The notes: a model not told the origin generated them from the letters alone. A stretch of DNA of 64,000 nucleotides from Basidiobolus meristosporus CBS 931.73 (GCA_002104905.1 MCFE01000016.1:62001-126000), one strand, 5' to 3'. Counted from the stretch's first letter, positions 10,820 to 26,472 are shown. Numbers and translations: made by a program.

Positions 10820-13105
10820 CTTCGATACTGGATTTCGGCTGGTTGGACTGGTGAGTGCTTTCTATTGTGTAGCTGACTGCGCGGAATGTAAATATATAAA
10901 TTTTAAATGAAGTGATTTTGTGCTCGGCCGACTGATCACACTGAATGAGTAGGGAATAGGCTTTGAATGATTGCCCAAGTGGTTTTCACTTGCTAATATA
11001 TAGAACTTTTCGGATGCATCAGGTAGGCAAAGCAATTATCTCCGTCATATATCCTACTGCCCTTGGCTAGCATCTAATCCAATATTGTCAACGGCCCATC
11101 AACGGATTCTGAATGCTGCCAAAACTCCTACTTTCCGCATCAAATAGACCAAGCACACATATGTCCCATAAATTACCTCGAGTGGAAATTAAAATTTTAG
11201 TGAAGTCCTGACGAGCCTTAGATTTGCTTCTTCCGGAGATATCTCACATCGTTAGTTGGACAATTTCCCGGAAGTTTCCTTCATATCTGCAATATTACAT
11301 GTCCATCAGGCCATGTGTTCTTAGAATTGACATGATGATGTTGAAACCCATGCTACTGTTTGACATCGAAAAGCAAAGTCATGTGTATCCTGAATGCCTT
11401 CAGATGCTGAACCAGTGCACCGCTATTCCTATTATATATGAATGCAATTGTAAAGCTCACCTTTCAAGGCGGTACTTCATTGCGATTGGACCGAAACCCA
11501 ATCAGAAGATTTTTTATTAAACAATTCCCAAAGTGTTTTGGTGGAGATCATTGCTTATACCTTCAACTTGAATACGAATGCCTTCAAATAAATACCCTAT
11601 AGCTATTTAAAGGTAGTGTACAGTGATCATAGTCAGATTAATAGCGGACATGATACAATGTTAACAAGAAATATAGGAGCTTCAAGATTGCTTCCTAGAA
11701 ATAGCCTTTTTGCTTGAGGTTATAAATAATTCTATTCCTTTGCTCTCGATGTTGGGTGCAAAAATTTTAGTTACTTGGGATGCATAACCCACTAAATACC
11801 TGGTAAAAACAATGCTGGTTATCCTTAAAGCAATCGTTGTGCTGCGTTTTGATATTTGCCAACAAAGTATGATGGAATGTGCTCAAACTAGTAGATTGAA
11901 ACCAGTTATAGCTAGCCCTCAAATCGTCGGACATAGACCACTCTGATCATACATCAGCTACAGAAAACGTTGGATTCATGAAACCTTAGTGATGGTGTAT
12001 TTACTCTGGTGAATGACGTAACGCAAGAAATGCGACACTTTCATGCACTTCAAATCGTCGCTTGTCTACCATACCGTTACCACCACGCCAAATTGCTATA
12101 TTGCTGCAGTTACGCAAAAAGAAAAACCTTGACTGTATGGAGTGATATTTCTGATAAGCTAAGCTCAATTTGATTTATTTCATTTCAAATTCATTGTACT
12201 CGTATTTGATAATCGATTTTCACTCTGGTTAGGCTCTACACCTGGATCAAACGTTTCATGGGGCTATGAAGAATGACCAAACATGAATTCAAGTTTTTCA
12301 TTCCAAGTTATAAATATGCGTACTTGTTCCATGTAGACCGTTTTGTATTTGCAGAGTATGGTGTTCAATCGAGATGGTATTCTAATCAGTATAGCGTAGC
12401 AGCAGTAATGGATATGGATACCCGGGTGATTCGTTTATTCGCGATGGGCTCTGGTTTCTAAATGTCATGGATAAGCGACATGACAGGATAAGGTTTTATA
12501 ATCTGCCTCTGTGCTCAAATGATTCGGCAAGAGTGGGTGTGCCTATGTTTTACAAGCATTTCCTCTATTCATATTACCTTGAATCCTAGTGATATTTACA
12601 GTTTCACGTATTTGGTTGACCACACATTGCGATGCTTATACAGCGATCCTTAATGCACCCCTTGGAAGATTTTCTCTGCTCATCGATCTCCTTAGCCATT
12701 GATTCCTATAATAAACTATCGGCGTACCACAATCATGGGCTATCAGAAATAATTGCTTATTTTGACCTTACAGCAGACATATATGAATCAATCATGTACC
12801 TTTGCAAGATCCTTCATCCCCCTCTTAAACTTAATTGGTTTAGAGTATTGTGGTGCATTGGTATCTTGTAATAACATGATCTCTATTCTATTCTTCAATT
12901 AAGGCTATATGGGTAAACGATGGGACGAGATGGAATTCTCTCAATAAACTTCTATAATTACCTCTTTTAATATTGAGTTAGATTACTATATTAAATACCC
13001 TAGTTCCTTTTACCTCGATCCCATTTTAATAGTTATTTCTAAGGCTTTCAGCAAAGCAAAGAACTAGTATCCTCCGTGTTAATCAGCTGAGTTGAATCAA
13101 GTGTA
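10820..13105. other. Long intergenic stretch
   Basis: About 2.3 kb of AT-rich DNA. Open frames at 11224-11520, 12273-12461 and 12632-12871 have no domain I know, no matching intron phases around them and the look of chance frames. No repeat or transposon ends were noticed. Confidence 0.35.
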
Positions 13106-16631
<3,526 letters not shown>

Positions 16632-17029
16632 ACGCCGAGGCTTCCTACATCAAGACTAGCTGAACAAATAATAGAGCATTTATTCAAGAGGGAAATCACA
16701 ATCAACTACTGCACATCCCTCATCCCTCACTCATCACTCATCCGTCAGTTATTATTACTATTTGGGCTGACTCCATCTATAGTCGAGTGAATAATACTTT
16801 TATGATTGTTATCATCTTCCAATAAATCCATTCCTACACTCACATCAGCAGTGGAATGCAATCAGCCATAATCAACCCAAAATCACTCGTGGATCATCAG
16901 AAATCAAGTGAAAATCCTGTAAACAAACAAACATCGAAAACAGTATGGTACGTTGCTGGTGATCTGATATAACTGCCGGCTGCCTCACATTTCCTGCCGA
17001 ACTAATACATTTATTCAAGCCTACCTAAT
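16632..17029. other. Intergenic between PMR1 and DCC1
   Basis: Short spacer between two plus-strand genes. It holds an imperfect pyrimidine-rich repeat (CATCCCTCATCCCTCACTC near 16714-16740) and AATAAA near 16665 that could be a polyadenylation signal for PMR1. Confidence 0.4.
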
Positions 17030-18520
17030 ATGCCGGAGCCAGGAACTCTGTTCTTTCCAGACGATTACACACCAGACACGTTCAAGCTTATTGAAATTCC
17101 GCCTAGCGTAGAAGATCAAATAGAAGAATGTCAGCAATCAGGCTTCACCATCAAGTAAGTGGGATGTCTACCACAAGGAGAATAAGATATCCATCTTACT
17201 CTTCGAGAAGAGGGGACTATTCTTTGACGCAATGGAATGCGCACTAAGGTGTTTCATCCTTTTTATAGCTTCTCGATTCGGGGGAGCCGGGAAGAAGAGG
17301 CAGTTTTTTGTACACCAAACGAAACTTACCAGCTGAAAGAAGTACTTACCTCGAATTCGTTGTTCGTTGTGACCCCCCAGCCGGATAAACCTGTTGCTCT
17401 AATGCACGGCGCCATTACCGATGGAACTGTTCCATATCAGATTGTAGATAAACTTAATTCGGTTGTCGAGCTGATTCAAATTCCTCCAAAACTGAGCAAA
17501 CTGTCACAACTGCTCTGTACTACTCTTTATCAAGGGCCAAGCATCGATTCAGAAGTTACAGCCAAGCAGGTATGGTACCATTGGCAGCTTAGCAGCACAT
17601 GGTTGAATGGCTAACATGTTTTCCAAGACTCTATATCGATGGGAAGATTTGCAAGCACTTGTTCAAGCTAGTGATGAAGAGATAAGATGCGGTCTGAAGG
17701 AAATAAATGCGATTTGCATAGAGGGTATGTTCAAACGTTCGATTCTTGACAATATGGTGGGAATATTCTAATGTACTATTGCCAAGGCTACTGGAGAATG
17801 ATAGACCCGCGGTATCTGTCGGTTGTATTGGAATTGATCCTTAGTCTGATCCACGCGGAGGAGCTGAATTTAGAAGCACTCGAACCAACTCGGTTTACGA
17901 AAGAGCTAGTTGACGCTGAAATCCCCGAGTTCATTGTAACACATTGTTTGATCAATTTCTCGAACCCAAACTCAGGTAGGAGCTCATCCCACACCATTTT
18001 TGACTCCACCGCCAATCTTTTATTTTACCAATAGATGATACACTGAGTTTGGACAAGAAGAAAGTAAGCCGGTTCATTGGGGAATGTTTATTAGAAGAGC
18101 GAAAAGATCAGAAATGGCCTGAAGCCATATTTATGGATACATGGCAAAAGAAAGTGGAAACTTTCCCGGTTGATCTCAACTTACTTCAGGTATGTGCCAG
18201 GAATACATTATATGCCTTTGGAGTCTCCAGTTTTGCTCACTCTTTCTCGACGGATTGCATAGGGTCTCTATTATACTGAAGTGGCTGTAAATAGAGAGCG
18301 TTACATCACCTACTTCCCAAGTTCCTCACTTCCGTTAGATCCAGCTGCCCGATTCCGACAGTTGTTTTTATTGAAACCCAAGTGGGAGGCACATGAGATT
18401 CTCCCATTTATATCTGACCTTGCACTAGGAAAGAAGCGAGATGCCCTCTTGTTGAAATACACACGCACCGTGACCAATGGTGGAGTAACTTCATACACTA
18501 GCCGACAAAGATTGATGTAG
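17030..18520 (+). CDS. DCC1: Sister chromatid cohesion protein Dcc1 (Ctf18-RFC subunit), six exons
   Basis: Dcc1 partners Ctf8 in the alternative clamp loader Ctf18-RFC, which loads PCNA and promotes cohesion. ATG at 17030; first exon codes MPEPGTLFFPDDYTPD. Later exons give the beta-rich N domain (ALMHGAITDGTVPYQIVDKL), then the winged-helix part: LYRWEDLQALVQASDEEI, AICIEGYWRMIDPRYL, and the C-terminal winged helices with DTWQKKVETFPVD, FLLKPKWEAHEILPFI and LLLKYTR. The order and the ending (SYTSRQRLM, compare human YNSRRPIS) match DSCC1. All introns are short GT-AG. It converges with IES6 about 550 bases downstream. Confidence 0.9.
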
Positions 18521-19071
18521 TTTGGATTAATTATTCTCGATCACATACATAGCCATTTCCCTTACTATTACTCGACACCATACTCAATAAAAGAACATCT
18601 ACCAAGGGCATTGGCGCACTTCCTTCTCTGGCCTAGATGATCTTTAAAGCCTCGTACACCAGACTCATTTTCTGGATCTCCTAATGTGCATTACTTAAAC
18701 ACATCTTGTTATTATCAAATATCCGATTGAAGCTTGATAGTTAATAAAGTTAACACGGAAGCTCCAGGAAAAAGTACGTGATAGACAGTTGTATTTCTAA
18801 ACCACTCCAGTAGCCGAGTGGTATTCAGACGGCTTTGCATTCCATGGTGAAAGAGACTTTTTGAACATCGTTCACTTGTCCATGTCAATGCTGAACACAC
18901 ACGAGCAATATTTATACGACATAATGGACCTTGTACGGCCGCCACAAACATGTTATTGAATTGGAGTGTGTACAACAGTCGTTTTATTCATTGAGGATTC
19001 AATCAGGGATCAAGAATTGGCAAACATTCCTTCATTTATCAGTACTGTACAGTGGTTTGGATGAAGCTTGG
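18521..19071. other. Intergenic between convergent DCC1 and IES6
   Basis: Holds the 3' flanks of both genes. A short tRNA-like D-arm lies near 18811-18835 but no T-arm follows, so no tRNA is called. Nothing else is seen. Confidence 0.4.
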
Positions 19072-19869
19072 TTACTTGAGTACCACAGCAGCATTACGCG
19101 CACCTAGATAATCTTGAACCGCGCCTGTAGTCATGTTCTTGATTACGCCGTAGATTTCAGCTGAGTGATAGCGAAGGCTAGTTTTAGGGTCCGTGTACTT
19201 TCCCTATTGCAGAAATCCATGTAAGCACTGAAGAAAACATAGAGATATGAACTAAAGATATACCTCGAGACCAGTAATATCGCAATATTTTTTTTGTGGA
19301 ATAACTGAGGGCGGAGCTTCTAAGCTAGAATCTGACATCAAAAGTCATCAGCACGTAGAATAAACAGAGTGGTGATAACCTACCAAAGGGTACTTACAAG
19401 TAGGGTAGTCCGCAGGGATAGGTAGAGTTTTTTCTGCAGAAAGGACTTGTTTTAAGGTCTTGAACTTCTTGCTGGGCTTGTATTTGGGGTTTTTGAAGGG
19501 CTTTTTGACAGCCAAAATGTTCATAATGTTGAGTTCGTCTTTCTCGTCGAATTCCTCATCGCCACGATTCGTGTCTTTCTCCTTGTGCTTAACGCTGGAT
19601 TCTTTCTTTTCCCTTTTCCTTGGGGGAGTGGATTCTTCCTCTGATTCTTCCTCCTGGAAATGAGGTAAAATTGGTTAAGATCCCGCTGCAACCATATAAA
19701 GATAGTCCTCTGGCCCATGAGTCGTATTTTGATAAACGTTTTTGCTTTCCAGAAAGGAACATTCCGAACTATCATCACTCATACATACTTCGATTGCCCT
19801 TCTGTTCGCGGTAGAGCGACGCGTAAGTAGGCGTCTTGGTGAGTCATCTACCCTTACATTCTCTTCCAT
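19072..19869 (-). CDS. IES6: INO80 chromatin-remodelling complex subunit Ies6 (INO80C), four exons
   Basis: Small subunit of the INO80 nucleosome remodeller, part of the Arp5-Ies6 module. The C-terminal YL1_C domain is unmistakable: KKYCDITGLEGKYTDPKT, LRYHSAEIYGVIKNM and DYLGARNAAVVLK at the very end. Before it comes ADYPTYSSLEAPPSVIPQ, and the N half is charged (EEESEEESTPPRKREKK, then basic lysine-rich stretches), typical of the family. Exon joins on the minus strand are GT-AG and in frame (for example GAA|GTATGT near 19775). I start at the ATG at 19869; a spliced upstream exon coding VKRTPTRRAS cannot be excluded, since a good acceptor lies just before this ATG. Confidence 0.88.
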
Positions 19870-20749
19870 TTTTGCTGCCTCCGCGCTCTAAAAAGATAAG
19901 AGAACGGTTGAATTAAGCGCTACTCTGTGAACCCCCACAACACATTATATGTACCCTCGTACTAGCTCTCCTTGTGGGTGTTCGCTTTACCCTAATATTT
20001 GCGAGGGAATGAAGTTAATGCTTCACATTGGCAGTGTAAAGAAGTTAGGTGAACGAAGTTACATATTTCTCGAAGATATTACAAAGTAGAGCCGTGATGC
20101 AAACATGCGCTTTTTGAAATGTATATATACTCCAGTCAGCTTGAAAAATCGTGGTTGAAATCATTTGATAACTTGATTAAAGTACTGTCACATCTTATGC
20201 AAATTTTATCAAGTCGGTTTTTCCACGATTCTGAGTTCGCATCTCATCAGAATTTCCTTGCCTCTGAAAAATGATCATCATAAGTATACCCTATACGTCA
20301 ATGATAGTTCTCAAGAAGCTAGCATGAGGAGCCACTACTATGATGGGATATCAGCTAAATCTGCCATGAAAGCAGTGGATAAAGAAATTCCCATGTGGCC
20401 GCTCTCTTGTACGCAACCTCAGGACAATAACCTATTTTCGTTACAGTAGACGGCGTGACTTGTCATTGTGATCTGACAATTGACCGATTGTATAGTACCA
20501 ACATATCATGGACAATATCCATGCTACTATTACAATTCAAATATCTCCAAGCAAATTTAATAAAATCCATAACTTATTTGTTTGTGGGTGTCGTGGAGCA
20601 TCTAGGAAGCTTGTGGCATATGATGGAAAGTTAATGTAGCGAGGCATGTGAATCCAACTATGTGCTCTCTAGGCATATATGAGATTTGCGAAGAAACATT
20701 GAACAGGACTTCTAGCAAAGTGATGTCTTCAGGCATTTGGGTTGGTAGC
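19870..20749. other. Intergenic between IES6 and the dehydratase gene
   Basis: Contains the IES6 promoter and possibly a first untranslated or coding exon near 19950-20000 on the minus strand. The plus-strand frame at 20258-20449 shows no recognisable content. Confidence 0.35.
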
Positions 20750-21673
20750 TTAATTGGATATGATGGTGGTATTTCTAATCTCTTGAACGTATCGTGGGTA
20801 CGCGCCCAATACAATTACTTCGGAAGCGAATTCCTTCAAGTTGTCTACTGCTCTTTCAACCAAGGGATCGGTTTCGGCCGCTCCGTCTATGTCAATGTAA
20901 ATGATGTATTCCCAAGGTGCGGAGTAGCTAATTGTCCTGGTTGAAGGACGAGATTCGATCTTTAATACATTAATATCCCTCATCGCAAAGCTGCCCAAAG
21001 TCTTGAATAATGCGCCTGGTTTGTTAGGCATAATTACGGCAAATGATGTTTTCGGCATCATATGACGCTCTGGCCTTATGGGATCTTTCGAAATCAAGAA
21101 ATATCTAGTAAATGTATTTGGATTTGCTTCGATACCCGTAGCTAATACTTCCAGGTCATACAAACGAGCTGCCTGCTGGGAGGCAATTGCAGCCAGCGTA
21201 CGTTCACCTTTTTCTGCCACCATACTGGCACAATCGGCCGTGCTCAAGCCCTGTGCTAATACAATAGAGGGGCCGTTCGGTAAGGAGTAAAGGTAATCTT
21301 TGCATTGCTCCAATACATGCACATGACTCATGACCTCAGTGATATCTTCCAGTGAAGTACCCGGCAAAGCAACCAAACAGTATGGTTCATGAAACACATA
21401 TTCGCCAACCACATGGAGTCGAGGTTTGAGTTGAAGAAGCTTATCGAAGTTTGCGTGCATGGTACCAGAAAGAGAGTTTTCTACAGGAAGTATAGCCTGA
21501 TGAATATCACCACACTGAACAGCAGCAAACATTGTGGCTAGCTTGTCAAATGGGATAGTCTCAAAAGAACTTCCACGAAAACTAGCCTGGTTATCAAATA
21601 GATGTCGGGCCGCGTTGTCCGCGTATGCTCCCCTTGCTCCTTGGAAGCCGATTAGTACGGTTCTGTTAGACAT
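20750..21673 (-). CDS. PHA2: Prephenate dehydratase (phenylalanine biosynthesis)
   Basis: Converts prephenate to phenylpyruvate. Intronless. The ATG at 21673 (MSNRTVLIGFQGARGAY) gives about 307 aa, the usual size of a monofunctional enzyme. The N-terminal catalytic domain shows AILPVENSLSGTM, CLVALPG, and PNTFTRYFLI, where the family's TRF motif reads TRY but keeps the catalytic Thr. The C-terminal ACT domain begins about residue 205 with TSFAVIMPNKPGALFKTLG and contains INVLKIESRPS, the regulatory Phe-binding motif, so feedback inhibition by phenylalanine is likely. No targeting leader is seen. The protein keeps every block of the family; the TRF to TRY change is conservative. Confidence 0.93.
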   Translation of the reverse strand: MSNRTVLIGFQGARGAYADNAARHLFDNQASFRGSSFETIPFDKLATMFAAVQCGDIHQAILPVENSLSGTMHANFDKLLQLKPRLHVVGEYVFHEPYCLVALPGTSLEDITEVMSHVHVLEQCKDYLYSLPNGPSIVLAQGLSTADCASMVAEKGERTLAAIASQQAARLYDLEVLATGIEANPNTFTRYFLISKDPIRPERHMMPKTSFAVIMPNKPGALFKTLGSFAMRDINVLKIESRPSTRTISYSAPWEYIIYIDIDGAAETDPLVERAVDNLKEFASEVIVLGAYPRYVQEIRNTTIISN

Positions 21674-22305
21674 TGTTAGCAATCGCAGCCGTGGAGGTAG
21701 AATAAAATGCTGTTGAGCCTACGCAGGTCGTTTTAGCTTCGTTCATAGCTGGTACTATTGCCATCATATGATCTGTGGCACGATGAATCATAAAGTGTCG
21801 ATGTGTATTTAAGAGTGGCTGAGAGCATATTTCGGGGATCAATATACGTATATCTCCTTAAAATCCCACCCCCAGTTATCTCGGATTTAGAAACTCCCAT
21901 ATCACCAGAAACGCTATGTCATCTTTGTCAAACTCCCAGAATCTGTAGTACCAGTCGCGTGTTGATCAATTACTATAATCTGAATCACTTGGATTTGATT
22001 TTCAAATGAATCGCCACAGCTCTACACTTGTAGTATCCTGATTGCGCAGATGTGCACCAGCCCAAGCGTGTCTTTTCCTTCATAAAATCTATGTATTTAC
22101 TTGCCTCAAATAGAATGAGTCTGCTCAAATGAAAATCAGTAACTAAAACGATATTTATCATACCAACTGTTATCTCTTTTCGTTCAGTACATGTTGCTGT
22201 CAATCCAAATATTACCTCAAAAATCCGATTTTATTCAGAACTTCAGTTAATGAGAATATTCAGCATTGACTAACAGAAGCATCTAGTTGATTACTATTCA
22301 AATGC
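21674..22305. other. Intergenic between PHA2 and sulfotransferase gene 1
   Basis: AT-rich spacer between two minus-strand genes. It holds the PHA2 promoter and the 3' flank of the sulfotransferase-like gene. The minus-strand frame at 21985-22203 looks accidental. Confidence 0.4.
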
Positions 22306-23035
22306 TTACTTTGGCAACATTGCCTTGTACTTTTCCATTCTAGCTTGCATTTCCGCAGTATCATTGACATGAGGGAAAGGCTCATCAGGAACGGGCTTGC
22401 CGAGGAACTTGCAAAGGGGCTCCCAGCCTTCCTTAACTTCGAAGACAAGAAGCTTATTCGCAGGTACAACTCGCTTCACTTCTTCAATGTGACTTTTGAA
22501 AAGCTCAATCACCCACTCCTTATCCTCGAAGCGGCCTTGGAAGCAACCAGTCGGTCCCCAAACAGTTGCATCAATTGCAGCAATCATATCATTCATTTTT
22601 TCGAGCTCACCCTCAAGCTTCAAGCCTTTTGTCATCATACTAAACTTATACACGGTATCGTAGCAGCTTTTATACCACTTCTCAGGATCCCGAACTGTCA
22701 AGAGAACTTTAGCATCTGGGTACTTCTTCATCAAATCCTTGTACCACCAAAATGAAGGACAGTCAACACTTGCGGTGTAATCTTCAAAGATCTTGTCCCA
22801 GTTAGGTTTTCCTTCAAACTGTATTAGTATGCTGTTCATTTCGTGTAAAGAAGAAGCTGGAATATGTACCAGCAACGACGTCAATCCAAAGAGGACCTTG
22901 AACGTCAGGGTTCTTTCCCACCTCGACCATATGATGGGTGTTGTAGCCAAGCTTGTCAAGGGCGGTTTTCGTGGACAAAGTTCCAGTACGGCAGAAGCCG
23001 GCACCTATGACTTCAAGTCTGCTAGAGTTGGCCAT
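22306..23035 (-). CDS. Sulfotransferase-like P-loop protein, copy 1
   Basis: Member of the fungal Sulfotransfer_4-type family, sometimes mislabelled as epimerase. Two exons, 23035-22870 and 22811-22306, give 223 aa. The PAPS-binding P-loop is GAGFCRTGTLSTKTAL (residues about 11-26); the 3'-phosphate site is TVRDPEKWYKSCYD. The substrate is unknown. A paralogue lies head to head at 24232-25010; both have one phase-1 intron at exactly the same place, after codon 55. The second halves of the two genes are nearly identical in DNA, while the first exons differ widely, which points to recent gene conversion. Ends EKYKAMLPK. No signal peptide; probably cytosolic. Confidence 0.85.
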
Positions 23036-24231
23036 GATAGAGAGATGATTTTCTGGTGAAAGCTAGGGATTTACCGCGTATTATATAGACGAACCGCTGG
23101 ATAGACCCTTGTTGGTCATGTCAATGTAAATACTAGGGTATAGGACTTGTTCATCAGTGTTTGCACTAGACGGCATTGCTTTTCGTTGATCAATTTCACA
23201 ATTTAGGATAATGACCTGTCTTGGTGCCATCCGTAGTAACTTGACAATAATACAGTAATAATTTACAGACAAGAATACTTGATTAACCATATGCGAGTAC
23301 AGGTTTCATTCCCATTGGAGTTGCGAACCATTATAACATATGGCGAAAGCAACGACGTTGGACTTTATCTGATTCAAATAATAATAATTGTTTTATAAGG
23401 AGATTGTGCTTATTTTTTATCAGATCTAAACCTGTTTGTTAAGAAACTACATTCTATTTGACCTTCTGCATATGTGTGCTTTTATCCGGGTCAATAATGG
23501 CTACATCTCCATGTAGGCCATTATTAATCGGATAATATCTGTATATACAATTGCTCATCACCTATAAGCCTAGTGTATTCTTCGTTTTTCATTCTTCATA
23601 GTCAGAATAAAGAACAAGCCTTGTTCCAATCAGTTGAAAAGCTCCAATAAGTGCCTAACTCCCCTTCAGTACGTGTCTTGTAATTGGATAGCTACCGGAC
23701 AATGATGGAGCGCTCATATGACCTTGTTGACTGGGTCACTTTATAGCCAATAAAATCGAAATCCTGACAATTCAATTGTCGCATAATCTGCAACTTGGTT
23801 GATGTATCATAACCCAATCACATCAGATAGCGCAAGATGTCGCTGCAGCGCAATTGTGTACCTTACAAACTATTGTCCTGACTGGATTCTCGATCTTTTC
23901 GTGCCCCTATGAAGACAATACTTACCAAATAGCATGATTAAAGATGAGACATCCACAGTCTTGCGGGAAAATGGTACCTCAAATATGCTTTCTCGGGCAT
24001 ACTTGACGTTAACGGGCCGAGCAAGCACCGCTTCACATTTGTATCGTGGGGATAACCATCAGTAGGTGCTGGATTAATTTGTAGAACATGATCAAATGAG
24101 ATTTACTATTTTATGTAATAGCATGACGTTTTGTAAAATGTCTTAACTGATTGTTACGTTTACGTACACGGAAACAGTAGTATTTAAGGCGACCGAAATT
24201 TGGATTGGTGTTTATCGCTATTCTTCTCACC
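23036..24231. other. Shared upstream region of the divergent sulfotransferase pair
   Basis: About 1.2 kb between two divergent start codons. TATTTAAG at 24181-24188 sits about 44 bases before the copy-2 ATG and is a probable TATA box; TATTATATAG on the minus strand just upstream of copy 1 (near 23078-23087) may serve copy 1. I saw no coding exon inside. Confidence 0.4.
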
Positions 24232-25010
24232 ATGCCTACTGAAAACACTCTAGATGTCATCGGCGCCGGCTTTGGACGTACCGGCACATTAACCATGAAG
24301 GTTGCGCTTGAAAAGCTGGGATATCCTACCTTTCATATGATTGAAGGAGTGATGAACCCATCCCGCTACGCCCCTCTTTGGGTTGAGGTCACTCAAGGTA
24401 AAAGGGTTATTAAAGCTCATTCAGCGACGCTCCCTCTCACCATCATCATATCGTCTCTGATCATCACCTAGGAAAGCCAAATTGGGATAAGATCTTTGAA
24501 GGTTTTAAAGCCACAGTTGACAATCCAGCCTGCTGGTGGTATAAGGACCTGATGAAGAAATACCCGGATGCCAAGGTTGTGCTCACAGTCCGCGATCCTG
24601 AAAAGTGGTATAAAAGCTGCTACGATACAGTGTTTACCTTACACAAGGTCATGAACAAAGCCATTGAGCTTGGCAGTGCCGATGAACGGGCATTGCAAAT
24701 AGCTGATCTGGTCAATTCTACAGTTTGGGGGCCAACAGGTTGCTTCCAAGGCCGCTTCGAGGATAAGGAGTGGATGATTGAGCTTTTCAAAAGTCACATT
24801 GAAGAAGTGAAGCGAGTAGTACCTGCGGATAAGCTTCTTGTCTTCGAAGTTAAGGAAGGCTGGGAGCCCCTTTGCAAGTTCCTCGGCAAGCCCGTTCCTG
24901 ATGAGCCTTTCCCTCATGTCAATGATACTGCGGAAATGCAAGGTAGAATTGACGAAATGTTGAACGGTTTTCCTGCTGAAATCAGGAAACAGATTGAGGA
25001 GCAACTCTAA
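24232..25010 (+). CDS. Sulfotransferase-like P-loop protein, copy 2
   Basis: Paralogue of the gene at 22306-23035. Exons 24232-24397 and 24472-25010 give 234 aa. P-loop GAGFGRTGTLTMKVAL, PAPS 3'-phosphate motif TVRDPEKWYKSCYD, and the shared block GCFQGRFEDKEW through EPFPHVNDTAEMQ. It differs from copy 1 by a longer middle (HKVMNKAIELGSADERA) and by a C-terminal extension, LNGFPAEIRKQIEEQL. The intron has the same position and phase as in copy 1 but is longer (74 against 58 nt) and unrelated in sequence. Function and substrate are unknown; a small-molecule sulfotransferase is the family inference. Confidence 0.86.
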
Positions 25011-25537
25011 TTCATATCCGAAATTTGTCATGGCTGATTTCGATATTTTCGGGAACCATCGTTTTCTCCATTAGGCAAGAGATTCACATAGCCATTACTG
25101 TTGCGAACACCCCACTATGGTAATTTCTTCATGTTTATTTTGGGTTAGCGACTTCCTCAGTTGGTGTATGCGGGTATAGCCCCAACTTGTTCTGAAACAG
25201 TTTGGTTTCTGCTTCATTCAATTTGACAAGTTTTAAACGTCAACCCGGTAATAAAAGCAAGTAATATTAAATTAGCAACCTATTTTTTGACAGCACGGAA
25301 GAATATTCAAAAGATGGAGGATATCCGTTCTGCCGGTCAGCAGGAAGTATTGTCACTGGTGCTTTCACTTTATCAAGTTTTGGATTAGCTATATACATTA
25401 ACGCTAAAAATTGACGTTTTCTCTTCTACCAAAAGTCTTTAAAGAATCGTTTCAAAATAGAAATACTAGAAATAAAATTGGTGAGAAGACATGATAATGG
25501 AGCTTTGCTTTTGACATTAGGTTTGGGGTTATTAATG
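25011..25537. other. Intergenic between convergent genes
   Basis: AT-rich 3' flanks of the copy-2 sulfotransferase gene and the membrane-protein gene that ends at 25538. No gene-like signal seen. Confidence 0.4.
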
Positions 25538-26472
25538 TTAAGCCAGTCGGTGTTTTCTCTCAACGTACCATCCATATAGATCCCAAAATATGGATGTTAC
25601 GGTGGCTACGAAGGTCAAAAAGGCGAAAAAGATGCTTGTGTTGAAGAAATCACACCAGCCATCCAATTTTCCAACTGGGCAATGATTCTTGGCAATAAGA
25701 AAAACCACGTCAAAGCCCCAACATACACCAAGGACTATATCAGCGATAAGTAGCCATTTACGCGGAACTTTAGAGCCATTTCTGACTTTTCGGTTTAACA
25801 TATTGAGTAGGAAATATACGTGTGCAATGATGGAAACTGCCGACCAAATATAAAGAAATATAATGGCAGATTTATCAGCAAACGGCGTAGCCCTTCCTGA
25901 ATACTATTTCCTGCGTTAGTAATTTTTGTCGAGTGAATAAACTCAAGAAACACACTTACAGGTCCGGCGCCCACGCTAAAGCCAAAGGCACCAATACTTC
26001 CGATAAGACCGATAAAGCGTAACAGTACTCTCCATCTATTTGGTGCTCGATTCGCGTGGAGTGGTGCCAATGGAACAGGGTTGTTGGTGCCAGCAGTTGT
26101 GATGCTCGGTACGTGGCCTAAGGTTGATGGCTTAGACGATAAAGTAGAGCTAGGAACTGTTGGTTCCTTGTGTTCGTAAGCGCTAGCACCACCATAAGTG
26201 GTTTTCGGCGGGGCAGGTGATTCTTGCGCAGATGCTGGTGGTTGGTATGAATATGCAGGGCTTTGAGCATACGGATTAGGCGTCTCAGTATTATATCTAC
26301 TTGGGATGTTGTCCGAATAGTCATAGGCATTCGGAACGTGCGGGTTAGCTTGATTTGTTGACCAGGGATTTAGATCAGAGTCGTAATTCTGAGGAGGGTA
26401 GGTAGAATCGCCACCAGCCCTTGGAGGGTATGGTGAAGGATATGAGTTATTGTCAAACGGAGTTCTTGACAT
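25538..26472 (-). CDS. Four-span fungal membrane protein with proline-rich N tail
   Basis: Unnamed family. Exons 26472-25956 and 25896-25538 give about 291 aa. Residues 1-140 form a disordered Pro/Tyr/Ser/Asn-rich tail (many YP, PPR and NPYAQ pieces), followed by four membrane spans: RVLLRFIGLIGSIGAFGFSV, then after the intron IIFLYIWSAVSIIAHVYFLL, LLIADIVLGVCWGFDVVFLI, and FFAFLTFVATVTSIFWDLYGW (part shown). The loop CPVGKLDGWCDFFNTSIFF, with its two Cys, resembles MARVEL-like fungal proteins of membrane domains. I place the donor at GTGTGT (25955) because the better-looking GTAAGT four bases earlier would break frame. Localisation is inferred as plasma membrane. Confidence 0.72.

Noticed and set aside
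11224-11520. 98-codon plus-strand frame in the long spacer before PMR1
   Set aside because: Methionine- and Cys-rich without a recognisable pattern, and no splice partners with matching phase.
18805-18880. tRNA-like sequence with an A-box (TAGCCGAGTGG) and a paired D-arm (GCCG/CGGC)
   Set aside because: No anticodon stem, T-arm or B-box (GGTTCGANTC) follows at the right spacing, so it is a chance match or a remnant.
24639-25031. 130-codon frame antisense to sulfotransferase copy 2 and its twin antisense to copy 1 (22345-22755)
   Set aside because: Both are shadows of the conserved coding block; they resemble each other only because the sense strands do.
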